Made by a program: the position numbers and the translations under genes
The notes under the pieces: model-generated
Seen by the model: the letters and a program-made list of their open reading frames with translations, nothing else
Databases searched by the model: none
Told to the model about the DNA's origin: nothing
Origin: Rhizobium jaguaris
GTDB lineage: Bacteria > Pseudomonadota > Alphaproteobacteria > Rhizobiales > Rhizobiaceae
Direction: 5' to 3'
NCBI RefSeq assembly: GCF_003627755.1
Contig: NZ_CP032694.1
Span: 3,649,501-3,713,500, forward strand
DNA length: 64,000 nt
Shown: one piece after another, positions 16,180 to 26,672 of the stretch
Layout: every line of letters starts with the position of its first letter
Position numbering within the stretch: position 1 is the first letter of the stretch

Positions 16180-18483
16180 TCAGGCCACATTATCCTGCCG
16201 CATGGCCCGCTGATTGCGGCCGAGATTGCCCACCATATCGACAATACTCTCCTGCGACACGGGAACTGAAAACACATAGCCCTGGATGATATCGGCCAAA
16301 TCATATTCTTCGATGAGCGCCAGTTGTTCCGGCGTCTCCACTCCCTCGATAACGATTTCGAGGCTAAGAGCCCTTGAGAGATCAATGATGCCGCACAGGA
16401 GTTTGAAACGGCGGCTGTCGTTGGTGATATCACGTACGAAGGAACGGTCGATCTTGACGATATCCACAGGCAGCGAATCGAGATAGCTGAGGCTTGAAAA
16501 GCCGGTACCAAAATCATCGATGGCGATGGTGATGCCCTTGGCGCGCAGATCGGTGAGGATGGACCGTACGGTCGCGACTTCATCCATCAAGCAGCTTTCG
16601 GTTACTTCCAGATGCAGCCGCGACGGGTCCAGCCCCGATGCATCGAGCGCTTCCATGACCATGGTGACGATATCGTCGCTGCGCAGGTCCTGTGCCGAGA
16701 GATTGACCGAGACCGAGATCGGCTTCGGCCACGTGGCGCAGTCCCGGCAGGCCTGATTGAGCATGAAGCGGGTAATACCGGTGACGATGCCCATCTCCTC
16801 GGCGATCTGCACGAAGACATTCGGCGGAATCGAGCCCTTTTCCGGATGTACCCAGCGCGACAGAGCTTCGCAGCAATCGATGCGACTGCCATCCGGCGTG
16901 AACATCGGTTGATAGACGGCGTGCAGCTTGCCAGTCTCGATTGCCTCGCGCAGATCCTCTTTCAATTTTTGCCGCTCGACGTAACGGGCATCCATTTCCT
17001 GCTCGAAGGCGGAGCATCCACCCTTCATCCGCGACTTGGTTTCGAACAAAGCCAAGTCGGCCTTGATCTGCCACTCCTCCGGACGGAACTCCCGGCTCGG
17101 CATGGTTACATAGCCGCCGCTGAAGGAGACACGAAAACTATTGCAATCTACGTCGTATAGGCCGGCCATGGCGGCGTGCAGCGCGCGCACACGGCCGTCC
17201 AAATCGGGCTCGTCATCCTCGTTGGGAAAAAACAACACAAACTGGTCCCCGACGAGACGCGCGGCGAGTGCCATATTGCCCGCCTTCTCTTGCAATCGGG
17301 CGGCTATGGCGACCAGCAGCCGATCGCCGATGACATGCCCCTTGGTATCATTGACGTGTTTGAAGTCGTCGACGTTGAGAACCAGAATGCCGATCTGGCC
17401 CTCCTGGGCGCGGGCCGCGAGCTTTTCCTTTATCGTCTCGACGAAATATTCGCGGTTCGGCAATCCCGTCAGTGGATCGAAGCGCACCATGTGCAGGATT
17501 TTGCGCTCGGCGCGAATGCGCGGCGTCACATCCTCGAAAATCAGAATGACGACGCCATCGGCGCGCCGGCTTGCCGAAAATTCCAGAAATAAGTCTTCAT
17601 TGAATTGAATCAGCGTGCGCGACAGCGAGCCGCTAACGAGCTGCGCCATCTGTCGCTGGATCAGGCCGGGCAGCGAGCCGTCGATGAAGGCGTGCCGGGC
17701 GCCATAGCGCAGCACGACGTCGAACTCACAATCCCTAAGCTGTTCCTGATGCGCCAGGTTCAAAAGCTCGCAGGCTTTGCGGTTAACCACCAGGATGCGA
17801 TTGTCGGCGTCCAGCATGAACAGACCATGCGTCATGTTGTTGAGCGCCGTGTCGAACCGGTCGGCAATCAGCGATATCTCACGCGAAGCGATGACATTCT
17901 TGTAAAGAAACTCGCGCACGCCATTGGCCATCGAGCGCGTCGTCAGGCCGAAGGGCACGAGCATGATGGAGACGATGGCCTTGTAAAGCTGTTCCGACAT
18001 TAGGCAGGCGACGATGATCGGCAGGCAGCAGGCCATGGTCTGCAGATCGATCGCCTTTTGCGAACCATAATTGCGGCCGACGATCGACACCATCGATGCC
18101 ATAGTCACGGCGATACAGATGAATTCCGCCAGCGGGTCCTGGACGATCAGGATCGCATAGCCGCTGCCGATACCAAGAATGCCGGCGGTGCCCGCAGCGC
18201 CCAGCACATAACGCGTTTCCCAACGCGCTATGTCGGCGCGCGAAAAGACATGTTTATCGGCGGCGTCGAATTGCCGGAACGAATACATGCGCGAGGCGAA
18301 AACGGCCGCAAAGGCCAGACAGAGACCGAGATAGATGTCGGCGCCCGTGCTCAGAAAAACAATGACATAGCTCAAGATGTGAACGAACACACCCGTAAAC
18401 AGCGTTTTACGGTTTCCGAAAAGCGAACTTACGAACGACAGATAAACATCCGTCGGCACGGTGTCCGGGCTTTGAGGCTTCAT
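16180..18483 (-). CDS. Membrane c-di-GMP phosphodiesterase with degenerate GGDEF and intact EAL
   Basis: A 767-residue protein. About five to six membrane helices occupy residues 30-190, then a PAS-like domain (about 205-325, FMLDADNRILVVNRKACELL), a GGDEF domain (about 330-490) and an EAL domain (about 500-755). The GGDEF signature reads VGDQF (residues 411-415), so cyclase activity is unlikely. The EAL site looks whole: CEALSRW with Glu539, VNLSAQ, LEVTES, DDFGTGFSSLSYL and KIDRSFV. The protein therefore probably hydrolyses c-di-GMP, with the GGDEF-like domain as a GTP sensor or structural part. It is transcribed alone. Confidence 0.85.
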   Translation of the reverse strand: MKPQSPDTVPTDVYLSFVSSLFGNRKTLFTGVFVHILSYVIVFLSTGADIYLGLCLAFAAVFASRMYSFRQFDAADKHVFSRADIARWETRYVLGAAGTAGILGIGSGYAILIVQDPLAEFICIAVTMASMVSIVGRNYGSQKAIDLQTMACCLPIIVACLMSEQLYKAIVSIMLVPFGLTTRSMANGVREFLYKNVIASREISLIADRFDTALNNMTHGLFMLDADNRILVVNRKACELLNLAHQEQLRDCEFDVVLRYGARHAFIDGSLPGLIQRQMAQLVSGSLSRTLIQFNEDLFLEFSASRRADGVVILIFEDVTPRIRAERKILHMVRFDPLTGLPNREYFVETIKEKLAARAQEGQIGILVLNVDDFKHVNDTKGHVIGDRLLVAIAARLQEKAGNMALAARLVGDQFVLFFPNEDDEPDLDGRVRALHAAMAGLYDVDCNSFRVSFSGGYVTMPSREFRPEEWQIKADLALFETKSRMKGGCSAFEQEMDARYVERQKLKEDLREAIETGKLHAVYQPMFTPDGSRIDCCEALSRWVHPEKGSIPPNVFVQIAEEMGIVTGITRFMLNQACRDCATWPKPISVSVNLSAQDLRSDDIVTMVMEALDASGLDPSRLHLEVTESCLMDEVATVRSILTDLRAKGITIAIDDFGTGFSSLSYLDSLPVDIVKIDRSFVRDITNDSRRFKLLCGIIDLSRALSLEIVIEGVETPEQLALIEEYDLADIIQGYVFSVPVSQESIVDMVGNLGRNQRAMRQDNVA

Positions 18484-18713
18484 TCAGAGTTCCCCTGGTG
18501 CGGCGGACACACTAATTGAAACTTTTTAAAATTTGATTGCCCAAATAAGAGGTATCTGGACAGATTTTCTAATCATGTCGGTAACTTACGCCGATTTTGA
18601 GTGATATTTTGCACCGTATTCGTGCAATCGACTAAAACCGACTCTACTCAGACTATATTTCATCAATCAAAAATTGCTAAAATAGAAAATGATGAATATC
18701 AACGTGCCGCCAA

Positions 18714-19886
<1,173 letters not shown>

Positions 19887-20115
19887 CTAACCACGCCGCG
19901 CATTGTCTTTCAAGATTGCTTTTGCACCGTATTATGGCGATTCCTGTACATCGTCATGACGAACGGAAACAAAGCCTCGCCGCAACCATTCCGCGTTGCC
20001 GAATAGCCGCTCTTCGCGTAGATTTGTATGAAGGTGACTGGCGCTCGCATTGACACCATATTCATTGTGGGGTCTCAACTGATCCTGATCGTTTCGCATT
20101 TCTCCGGAGCCTCAT

Positions 20116-20904
20116 ATGTCCAGACCGATCGTCGCCGTTCCTGCCGATATCCGCGAATTCGATGGTGTGACCTGGCATGCGGTGCAGCACCAATATGTCC
20201 GCGCGGCCGTCAATGCCGCCGGCCTGATGGTGCTGATCGTCCCGGCGCTGGACGATGGCAACGATGTCGACGCCATTCTCGACCGCGTCGACGGTCTGCT
20301 CGTGTCCGGCTCCGCCAGCAATGTGCACCCCTCGCTCTACGGCAAGGAAGCGCGCGAGAGCGATGGCCCCTTCGATCCGGCACGAGACGCTACGTCGCTG
20401 CCGCTCATTCGCCGCGCTATCGACCGAGCCATCCCAATGCTCGCCATCTGTCGCGGCATTCAGGAACTGAACGTCGCGCTTGGCGGCACGCTCGCGAGTG
20501 AAATCCAGGAACAGCCGGGCATCTGGGACCATCGCAAGCAGCCGGATGTCGACCGCGACACGATGTATTCGATCCGCCAAAGCGTTTTCGTCAAGGAAGG
20601 CTCCTGCATCGCCGGCATCGTCGGTCCCGGCGAAGTGCGGGTAAACTCACTGCATCGTCAGGCGATCGCCGATACGGCGCCGCGGCTGCAGGTGGAAGCA
20701 GTCGCGGAAGACGGCACGATCGAAGCCGTCTCCGTTATTGGCGCCAAAGCCTTCGCCGTCGGCGTGCAATGGCACCCGGAATATTGGGCGGAAACGGATT
20801 CGTCATCGCGCAAACTGTTTGCCGCTTTTGGCGATGCCGTGCGCGACTATGCAGCCGGCAAGGAGCAGCCCTTGGCCACCCCTCGCCGGCAACAGGCGGT
20901 ATAA
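20116..20904 (+). CDS. Gamma-glutamyl-gamma-aminobutyrate hydrolase-like class I GATase
   Basis: A 262-residue protein of the peptidase C26 family. The nucleophile elbow is AICRGIQELN with Cys112, and QWHPEY supplies His220 and Glu222, completing the glutaminase triad. The stretch GLLVSGSASNVHPSLYG matches the oxyanion/substrate region of PuuD-type enzymes. In the Puu pathway this enzyme releases GABA from gamma-glutamyl-GABA during putrescine breakdown. No other puu gene is next to it, so the physiological substrate is open. It converges on the 2-hydroxyacid dehydrogenase, the two ending on adjacent bases. Confidence 0.83.
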   Translation: MSRPIVAVPADIREFDGVTWHAVQHQYVRAAVNAAGLMVLIVPALDDGNDVDAILDRVDGLLVSGSASNVHPSLYGKEARESDGPFDPARDATSLPLIRRAIDRAIPMLAICRGIQELNVALGGTLASEIQEQPGIWDHRKQPDVDRDTMYSIRQSVFVKEGSCIAGIVGPGEVRVNSLHRQAIADTAPRLQVEAVAEDGTIEAVSVIGAKAFAVGVQWHPEYWAETDSSSRKLFAAFGDAVRDYAAGKEQPLATPRRQQAV

Positions 20905-21873
20905 TCAGCCTTTCGATTTAACGGGGGTCTCCGGCACCGGCGTCAGCACGTTGCCGTTGGTGAACCATGCGATGATGTTGTCCGCCACGAGATCGGCCAT
21001 GGCGTTGCGCGTCGGCACCGAAGCGGATGCCACATGCGGCAGCAGCGAAACGTTCGGCAGCGAGAGATAACCGGCCGGGACATTGGGTTCGTCGTAGAAG
21101 ACATCGAGGCCGGCGGCACCCAGCGTGCCGTTGCCCAGAGCAGCGATGAGCGCATCGTCATCGACGGACCAGCCGCGGCCGACATTGATGAACACACCCT
21201 GCGGTCCGAGCGCCGACAGTATCTCCGCGTTGATGACCTTGTGGGTCTCCAGCGTCTTGGGCACGATGGAAATTAGCGTATCCACCGATTCTGCCATCTC
21301 CTTCAGGGTCGAATAGTAGTCGTAAGGCAACGAGTCCCGCGGCGAGCGTGTGTGATAGCCGATCTTCACCTTGAACGGCTCCAGCCGTCTGGCAATCTCC
21401 AGACCGATGCGGCCAAGGCCGTAAATGCCGACGCGACGTCCCTTCATGGAGAAGGGCGAGAGCGGAAAGGCCCCTTCCTTGACCCAGCGCCCCTCGCGCA
21501 GCCAGGTTTCCGCTTGCGGGAATTGCCGCAGCGTATTCAACAGCAAGGCAATCGCTGTATCGGCCACCTCATCGTTGAGCACATCGGGCGTGTTCGTAAC
21601 CACGATGCCCTTCGAAGCCGCATGCCCGACATCGATGCCGTCATAGCCGACACCGAAATTGGCGATGACTTCGATATTGGGGAAGGCATCCATCCAGACG
21701 GCGTCGTAGCCGCCCGACACCGCTACACCGCGCACACGCGCCGCCGTTTCCGCATCGACCTTCGGGCTCTCGCTGCGGTCAAGCGCAACGATGTCGAAGT
21801 GACCCTTGAGCGTTTCGAGAACACGCGGGTGTATTTTCCCCGGAACGAGGACGGCGATGCGGTTATCGGACAT
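20905..21873 (-). CDS. D-isomer-specific 2-hydroxyacid dehydrogenase
   Basis: A 322-residue NAD(P)-dependent enzyme. The nucleotide-binding motif is GIYGLGRIGLEIARRLEPF. The catalytic Arg is in NVGRGWSVDDDAL, the Glu near FYDEPNVP and the His in LLPHVASAS. The N-terminal substrate domain (GVAVSGGYDAVWMDAFPNIE) resembles glyoxylate/hydroxypyruvate reductases, so that is the most likely substrate class. It lies 30 bp after a LacI-type regulator gene on the same strand, so the two are probably one transcript. Its length is normal and all key residues are present. Confidence 0.88.
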   Translation of the reverse strand: MSDNRIAVLVPGKIHPRVLETLKGHFDIVALDRSESPKVDAETAARVRGVAVSGGYDAVWMDAFPNIEVIANFGVGYDGIDVGHAASKGIVVTNTPDVLNDEVADTAIALLLNTLRQFPQAETWLREGRWVKEGAFPLSPFSMKGRRVGIYGLGRIGLEIARRLEPFKVKIGYHTRSPRDSLPYDYYSTLKEMAESVDTLISIVPKTLETHKVINAEILSALGPQGVFINVGRGWSVDDDALIAALGNGTLGAAGLDVFYDEPNVPAGYLSLPNVSLLPHVASASVPTRNAMADLVADNIIAWFTNGNVLTPVPETPVKSKG

Positions 21874-21903
21874 GATTTTTCCTCTTGAAGACGCGGTTCG
21901 GCG

Positions 21904-22926
21904 CTACTGGCGCGCTTGATAGGGAGACGTCGATTGACGGATGCGCATTTCCGGCTTGATAAGGTGAATACCATCCGGCTCATGGCTGCCCGCCAGCCTA
22001 TCCAAAAGCGCGCGCGCCGCAAGCCTTCCGACCTCGGCCTGGCCGTTCCATACCGTCGTCAGCGCCGGCGTCGCGATCGCCGCCTCCTCCAGATCGTCAT
22101 AGCCGGTGACCGAAATATCCTTGCCCGGCACGAGGCCGGCGCGGGAAATGCCGTTCATCAAACCGATCGCCACGAGATCGTTCCAGCAGACGGCCGCCGT
22201 CGGCTTCTGCGGCAATGACAGAAGATGCACCGCCGCCTCGAAACCGCCCTGCTTGGAACGAGCGCCGGGAATGCGCAGATCGGGATCGACCTCGATGCCC
22301 GCCTTGCGCAAGGCGTTCACATAACCCTGATAGCGATCACGACCGGTCGAGGTCTGGTCCGTGCCGCCGATCATCGCGATGGTGCGGTGGCCGAGGCTGA
22401 TCAGGTGATTCGTTGCCAGCGAAATGCCGTAGCTGTCGTCGCCGCGAAAGGTCGGCAGATCCAGCCCCTCCATCGAACGTGCGACGAGGATGGCAGGCAT
22501 GCCATTTTCCTCCGCCAGATCGAAATCTTCAGCCGGCGTGCCGATCGCCGGTGACATGATGATGCCGTCGCCGCCGAGCTGCAACAGGGTTTCGACAAAG
22601 GTCCGCTGCTTCTCGACCGAATCGTAATGGTTGGAGAGAATGAAAGTGTGGCGGCTGCGGTCGAGCTCGCTTTCAATCGCCTTGAGGATCTCGCCATAAA
22701 ACGGGTTCATGATGTCGTGGACGACGACGCCGATGATCCCCGATCGCGATGTCCTGAGGCTTGCCGCGCGGCGATTGTAGATATAACCGAGCGTGCGCGC
22801 CTGATCCTTGATTTTCTCGCGTGTATTCGCCGCCACCAGCGGGCTGTCACGTAGGGCAAGGGATACGGTTGCCGTTGAAATGCCCAGCGTTTCCGCAATG
22901 GTCGAAAGCTTTATCTTTTGCGCCAT
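21904..22926 (-). CDS. LacI-family transcriptional regulator
   Basis: A 340-residue regulator. The helix-turn-helix and hinge are IKLSTIAETLGISTATVSLA and YIYNRRAASLRTSRSGIIGV. A periplasmic-binding-protein-like effector domain follows (VVVHDIMNPFYGEILKAIES). The start at 22926 is set by GGAGGGGA 5 nt upstream; the frame runs a further 17 codons without such support. It precedes the hydroxyacid dehydrogenase on the same strand and likely controls that transcript, including its own gene. The upstream 50 bp are AT-rich with an imperfect TTAATTAA-type palindrome near 23000. Confidence 0.9.
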   Translation of the reverse strand: MAQKIKLSTIAETLGISTATVSLALRDSPLVAANTREKIKDQARTLGYIYNRRAASLRTSRSGIIGVVVHDIMNPFYGEILKAIESELDRSRHTFILSNHYDSVEKQRTFVETLLQLGGDGIIMSPAIGTPAEDFDLAEENGMPAILVARSMEGLDLPTFRGDDSYGISLATNHLISLGHRTIAMIGGTDQTSTGRDRYQGYVNALRKAGIEVDPDLRIPGARSKQGGFEAAVHLLSLPQKPTAAVCWNDLVAIGLMNGISRAGLVPGKDISVTGYDDLEEAAIATPALTTVWNGQAEVGRLAARALLDRLAGSHEPDGIHLIKPEMRIRQSTSPYQARQ

Positions 22927-23046
22927 GCGCTCCCCTCCTCGTGAAACGCAGCCAAATATGCCATTCCGTCGTCTCACGATTCCGGAATTTAAAAACTTTA
23001 ATTAAAAGCTTAAATCGCGCCGTGCAACTCGAATCCGCGAGGATTC

Positions 23047-23559
23047 TCAGAATTCCCCATCATCTTCGTCATGGTCGCCGGCCTGAAGATTGCCGTCGAT
23101 CGCCTTTAGCAGGCGCACGAGCGAGCGGACATCCTTCTCCGAAAAGCCCCGGGTGGCGAGTTCGTCGCAAGCAGCCGCCGAGCTTGTGATCTCGGTGACG
23201 CTATTGCGCCCGGCCTCGGTGAGATAGACCTTGGTCAACCGAGCGTCAGCGGCATCCGGTCGTCGCTCGACAAAGCCCTGCGCCTCCATGCGGCCGATCG
23301 TGCGGGTCATCGTCGGCGCCTTGACGCCGAGTTTCTGCGCCAGCGTTCCCGCCGGCAGGCCGTCGCTCGCCGCGAGCGCAAGGATGACACCATCCTGCCC
23401 TGCGTAAAGGCCGCTGGCCGTCAGGTTGCGGGTCAGAACCGTGCGCATCGACCGCGCCGCCTGCGTCAATGCAGGCGACAAATCGGCAAGCGTGTATTCG
23501 CCGTGGTCCTTCTTTTTACCCGACTTACCTTTTTTCCCGTCCTTGTTCTTCTTACCCAT
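23047..23559 (-). CDS. MarR-family regulator with lysine-rich N-terminus
   Basis: A 170-residue protein. The winged-helix core is DGVILALAASDGLPAGTLAQ, then LGVKAPTMTRTIGRMEAQGF and RRPDAADARLTKVYLTEAG, the standard MarR recognition helix and wing. The first 20 residues are almost all Lys, Gly and Asp (MGKKNKDGKKGKSGKKKDHG), an unusual basic tail, and the C-terminus is acidic. It is divergent from a creatininase-family gene across 86 bp, so mutual regulation is plausible but unproven. MarR proteins commonly respond to small aromatic or oxidising ligands. Confidence 0.85.
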   Translation of the reverse strand: MGKKNKDGKKGKSGKKKDHGEYTLADLSPALTQAARSMRTVLTRNLTASGLYAGQDGVILALAASDGLPAGTLAQKLGVKAPTMTRTIGRMEAQGFVERRPDAADARLTKVYLTEAGRNSVTEITSSAAACDELATRGFSEKDVRSLVRLLKAIDGNLQAGDHDEDDGEF

Positions 23560-23645
23560 CGTGATTCCGTTGATCTTTCCGCCGCGTCAGCATCACGATA
23601 TGACATTGCGCAGGTTATTGACATAAACAAGAGGCACATCCACAG

Positions 23646-24437
23646 ATGGCACAGCCTATGCCGCGTTTCGATGACAATGATAGGACGCTGACGCCAATAG
23701 ACCGGGCAAACTGGATCGCCGTCCTGCCACTTGGTGCCCACGAGCAGCACGGCCCCCATTTGCCTTTCGAAACCGACACGTTGATTGCCGAAGGCATCGT
23801 GACCCGCCTGAAGTCTGCGCTGCCAGCCGATTTGCCCGTCACTTTTCTGCCCGTCGAGCCGGTCGGCTACTCGATCGAGCATATGGATATCGCCGGCACC
23901 AGGACACTTGCCTTCGACGAAGCCGTCAATCGCTGGATGGGTATTGCCGAAAACCAGCACCATCTCGGCATCCGCAAATTCGTCATGCTGAACGCCCATG
24001 GCGGCAACTCGCCCTTGATGACCATCGTGGCGACGGAAGCGCGTGTTCGCTTCGACATGCTGGCGGTCGCGACCAGTTGGACGCGTTTCGGCGTGCCGGA
24101 AGGGCTGATCGCGCCGGACAACAAGGCCATCGATATCCACGGCGGCGATATCGAGACGTCGGTGATGCTGGCGCTTTACCCAGAGAAAGTCGACATGACC
24201 AAGGCCGCGGATTTTCCTTCGCGGCAATCCGATTTCATCAGACGCTTCAAGCATCTGCGCGCTTATGGTCCCCATGCTTTCGGCTGGAAGATGTCTGACC
24301 TTAGCACAGAGGGTGTAGCCGGCAACGCCGGTGCTGCAACGGCGGAGAAGGGAGAGCGGCTGATCGCCCATGCGGTGAAGGGATTGGTGGAATTGCTCAG
24401 GGATGTCGATGGGTTTGATGTCGAGGCATTAGGCTGA
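23646..24437 (+). CDS. Creatininase-family amidohydrolase
   Basis: A 263-residue protein with the creatininase fold. LPLGAHEQHGPHLPFETDT carries the first metal ligands (Glu, His, Asp), NAHGGNSPLM the central loop and DIHGGDIETSVML the last metal ligands. Family members open cyclic amides (creatinine, lactams) or act in coenzyme pathways such as mycofactocin. The exact substrate is unknown. It is divergent from the MarR gene and 138 bp ahead of the zinc-linked cobW operon. That gap contains its own regulatory box, so this gene is probably a separate transcript. Confidence 0.87.
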   Translation: MAQPMPRFDDNDRTLTPIDRANWIAVLPLGAHEQHGPHLPFETDTLIAEGIVTRLKSALPADLPVTFLPVEPVGYSIEHMDIAGTRTLAFDEAVNRWMGIAENQHHLGIRKFVMLNAHGGNSPLMTIVATEARVRFDMLAVATSWTRFGVPEGLIAPDNKAIDIHGGDIETSVMLALYPEKVDMTKAADFPSRQSDFIRRFKHLRAYGPHAFGWKMSDLSTEGVAGNAGAATAEKGERLIAHAVKGLVELLRDVDGFDVEALG

Positions 24438-24466
24438 ACCACATCGAACCCGCCGTCCCAAACCTA

Positions 24467-24483
24467 ATGTGATCTTATAACAT
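24467..24483 (+). promoter_or_regulatory. Candidate Zur box before the cobW operon
   Basis: ATGTGATCTTATAACAT matches the bacterial Zur pattern ATGTTATA-N-TATAACAT at all but two positions, with a perfect right half. It lies about 93 bp before the cobW start, at a promoter-like distance, in a short intergenic gap. A zinc-repressed promoter fits the COG0523 GTPase that follows. Confidence 0.7.
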
Positions 24484-24575
24484 ACAAAAGCCTTTGAACT
24501 GGCGCCGCCAACTCCTTATATGGAGCTCGATTACTTTCCGCTCTCCGGGGCAAACTCCCTTATTTCGAGGCTCCC

Positions 24576-25667
24576 ATGACCGAAACAGCCACGCAAAAGC
24601 CCATTCCCGTCACCGTTCTGACGGGCTATCTCGGCGCCGGCAAGACGACGCTGCTCAATCGTATTCTCTCTGAAAACCACGGCAAGAAATACGCCGTCAT
24701 CGTCAACGAGTTCGGCGAGATCGGCATCGACAACGATCTGATCGTCGAATCGGATGAAGAAATCTACGAGATGAACAATGGCTGTGTCTGTTGCACGGTG
24801 CGCGGCGACCTGATCCGCGTCGTCGAGGGCCTGATGCGCCGTCCCGGCCGTTTCGACGGCATCATCGTCGAGACCACCGGTCTTGCCGATCCGGTTCCCG
24901 TCGCCCAGACCTTCTTCATGGATGACGATGTCCGAGCCAAAACCGAACTCGACGCCGTCGTTGCGCTTGTCGACGCCAAACACCTGCCGCTGCGCCTGAA
25001 GGACAGCCGCGAGGCCGAAGACCAGATCGCTTTTGCCGACGTCGTCGTCATCAACAAGTCCGATCTCGTCTCTCCGGAAGAGCTGGCTCAGATCGAAGAC
25101 ATCGTCCGCGCCATCAACCCGGCCGCCCGCGTCTACAAGACCACCCGCTCTGGCGTCGATCTTGCCCGCGTTCTGAACCAGGGCGCCTTCAACCTCGAGC
25201 GCGCGCTCGAGAACGATCCGCATTTCCTCGAGCATGGCCATGAAGATCATGTCTGCGGCCCGGATTGCGATCACCATGACCATGACCACCATCATCATGA
25301 CCACGACCATGATCACGATCATCACCACCATGATCATCATCGCCATGGCCCGTCGCCAATTCACGACGTGACCGTGCAGTCGGTTTCACTGCGCGGCGGC
25401 GAGATGAACCCGGAACGCTTCTTCCCGTGGATCCAGAAGGTCACCCAGACCGATGGCCCGAACATTCTGCGCCTCAAGGGCATCATAGCCTTCAAGGGCG
25501 ACGCGGAGCGCTATGTCGTCCAGGGTGTCCACATGATCATCGAAGGCGATCATCAGCGTCCCTGGAAGGACGGCGAAAAGCATGAGAGCCGCCTGGTCTT
25601 CATCGGCCGCGAGCTTGACCGTGAAAAACTCGAAAAGAGCTTCAAGGCCTGCGAGGCGGCCGCCTGA
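24576..25667 (+). CDS. CobW/COG0523 GTPase, zinc-metallochaperone type
   Basis: A 363-residue G3E GTPase. Walker A is [12 protein letters not shown] (residues 17-28), the metal-binding signature is NGCVCC (CxCC at 70-73), and INKSDL is the base-specificity loop. A run of about 20 histidines mixed with aspartates follows (about residues 226-258), then the CobW C-terminal domain. This layout and the Zur box upstream point to a ZigA/YciC-like zinc chaperone used in zinc limitation rather than cobalamin synthesis. No cob genes are near. Its TGA overlaps the ATG of the WD40 gene by one base. Confidence 0.9.
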   Translation: MTETATQKPIPVTVLTGYLGAGKTTLLNRILSENHGKKYAVIVNEFGEIGIDNDLIVESDEEIYEMNNGCVCCTVRGDLIRVVEGLMRRPGRFDGIIVETTGLADPVPVAQTFFMDDDVRAKTELDAVVALVDAKHLPLRLKDSREAEDQIAFADVVVINKSDLVSPEELAQIEDIVRAINPAARVYKTTRSGVDLARVLNQGAFNLERALENDPHFLEHGHEDHVCGPDCDHHDHDHHHHDHDHDHDHHHHDHHRHGPSPIHDVTVQSVSLRGGEMNPERFFPWIQKVTQTDGPNILRLKGIIAFKGDAERYVVQGVHMIIEGDHQRPWKDGEKHESRLVFIGRELDREKLEKSFKACEAAA

Positions 25668-26656
25668 TGTCGACTGTCGCTCCGCTTGATATCGACGGCC
25701 ACGTTCTGGCCGTCGAATTTTTAGGTGACACCCCCTTCTTCGCCAGCGCTGCCGGCGCGATCCATCGGTTGGATGGCGGCGAGAAGGTGACGGAAGCCCA
25801 TCAGGGCATGCTCACCTGCATTCGCGATCCCCATAGCGACAGCCTGATTTCCGGCGGCGAGGACGGCAAGGTTCTCCGGATCGCTGCTGACGGCGGCGTT
25901 GCCGTGCTTGCGGAAGCACCACGCAAATGGATCACCCAGCTCGCCGCCGGCCCGCAGGGCACGGTCGCTTACGCATACGGGAAAAGCAGCTTCGTGCGGC
26001 TCGCCGATGGCTCGACCAAGGAATTTACCGAGGAGCGAACCGTCGAGGGCATCGCCTTCGCGCCCAAAGGCCTGCGCATCGCGGTCGCGCGCTACAACGG
26101 CGTTTCGTTGCATTGGGTTGGCATGACCGCTCAGCCGATCAATCTCGAATGGAAGGGCGCCCACACCGGCGTCACCTTCTCGCCGGACGGTCAGTTCGTC
26201 GTCACCACCATGCAGGAAAACGCCTTGCATGGCTGGAAGATGGACACGAAGCCCGGCGCCGAGGCCCGACACATGCGCATGACGGGGTATCCCGCCAAGG
26301 TAAAATCGCTCTCCTGGTCCAACAAGGGCAAGTGGCTCGCCTCCTCCGGCGCACCGGCGGCGATCGTCTGGCCGTTTCAGGGCAAGGACGGCCCGATGGG
26401 CAAGGCACCGCTGGAGCTCGGGACCCGCGCCAACATCATGGCGACCTCGGTCAAGTTCCATCCGGTGGAGGATATCCTGGCAATCGGCTTCATCGATGGA
26501 ATGATCCTGGCCGTGCGCATCGGCGACGCCAAGGAAGCGCTCTTGCGCCGCCCGGGCAAAGGTGCGATCACCTCGATGAGCTGGAGCAAATCCGGCAAGC
26601 TGCTCGCCTTTGCCTCCGAGGCCGGCGATTGCGGCGTGGTTGACGTTTCCGCTTGA
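25667..26656 (+). CDS. WD40-repeat protein in the zinc-linked operon
   Basis: A 329-residue protein built of about seven WD40-like blades. Recurrent segments such as DSLISGGEDGKVLRIAADG, GVTFSPDGQFVVTTMQENAL, GWKMD, SWSNKGKWLASSGAPAAIVW and SWSKSGKLLAFASEAGD mark successive strands. There is no signal peptide, so it should be a cytosolic beta-propeller, probably a protein-binding platform. It is translationally coupled to the CobW GTPase (one-base overlap), which suggests that the two work together in metal delivery. The binding partner is not evident. Confidence 0.85.
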   Translation: MSTVAPLDIDGHVLAVEFLGDTPFFASAAGAIHRLDGGEKVTEAHQGMLTCIRDPHSDSLISGGEDGKVLRIAADGGVAVLAEAPRKWITQLAAGPQGTVAYAYGKSSFVRLADGSTKEFTEERTVEGIAFAPKGLRIAVARYNGVSLHWVGMTAQPINLEWKGAHTGVTFSPDGQFVVTTMQENALHGWKMDTKPGAEARHMRMTGYPAKVKSLSWSNKGKWLASSGAPAAIVWPFQGKDGPMGKAPLELGTRANIMATSVKFHPVEDILAIGFIDGMILAVRIGDAKEALLRRPGKGAITSMSWSKSGKLLAFASEAGDCGVVDVSA

Positions 26657-26672
26657 TCAGAAAGAAATAGTC

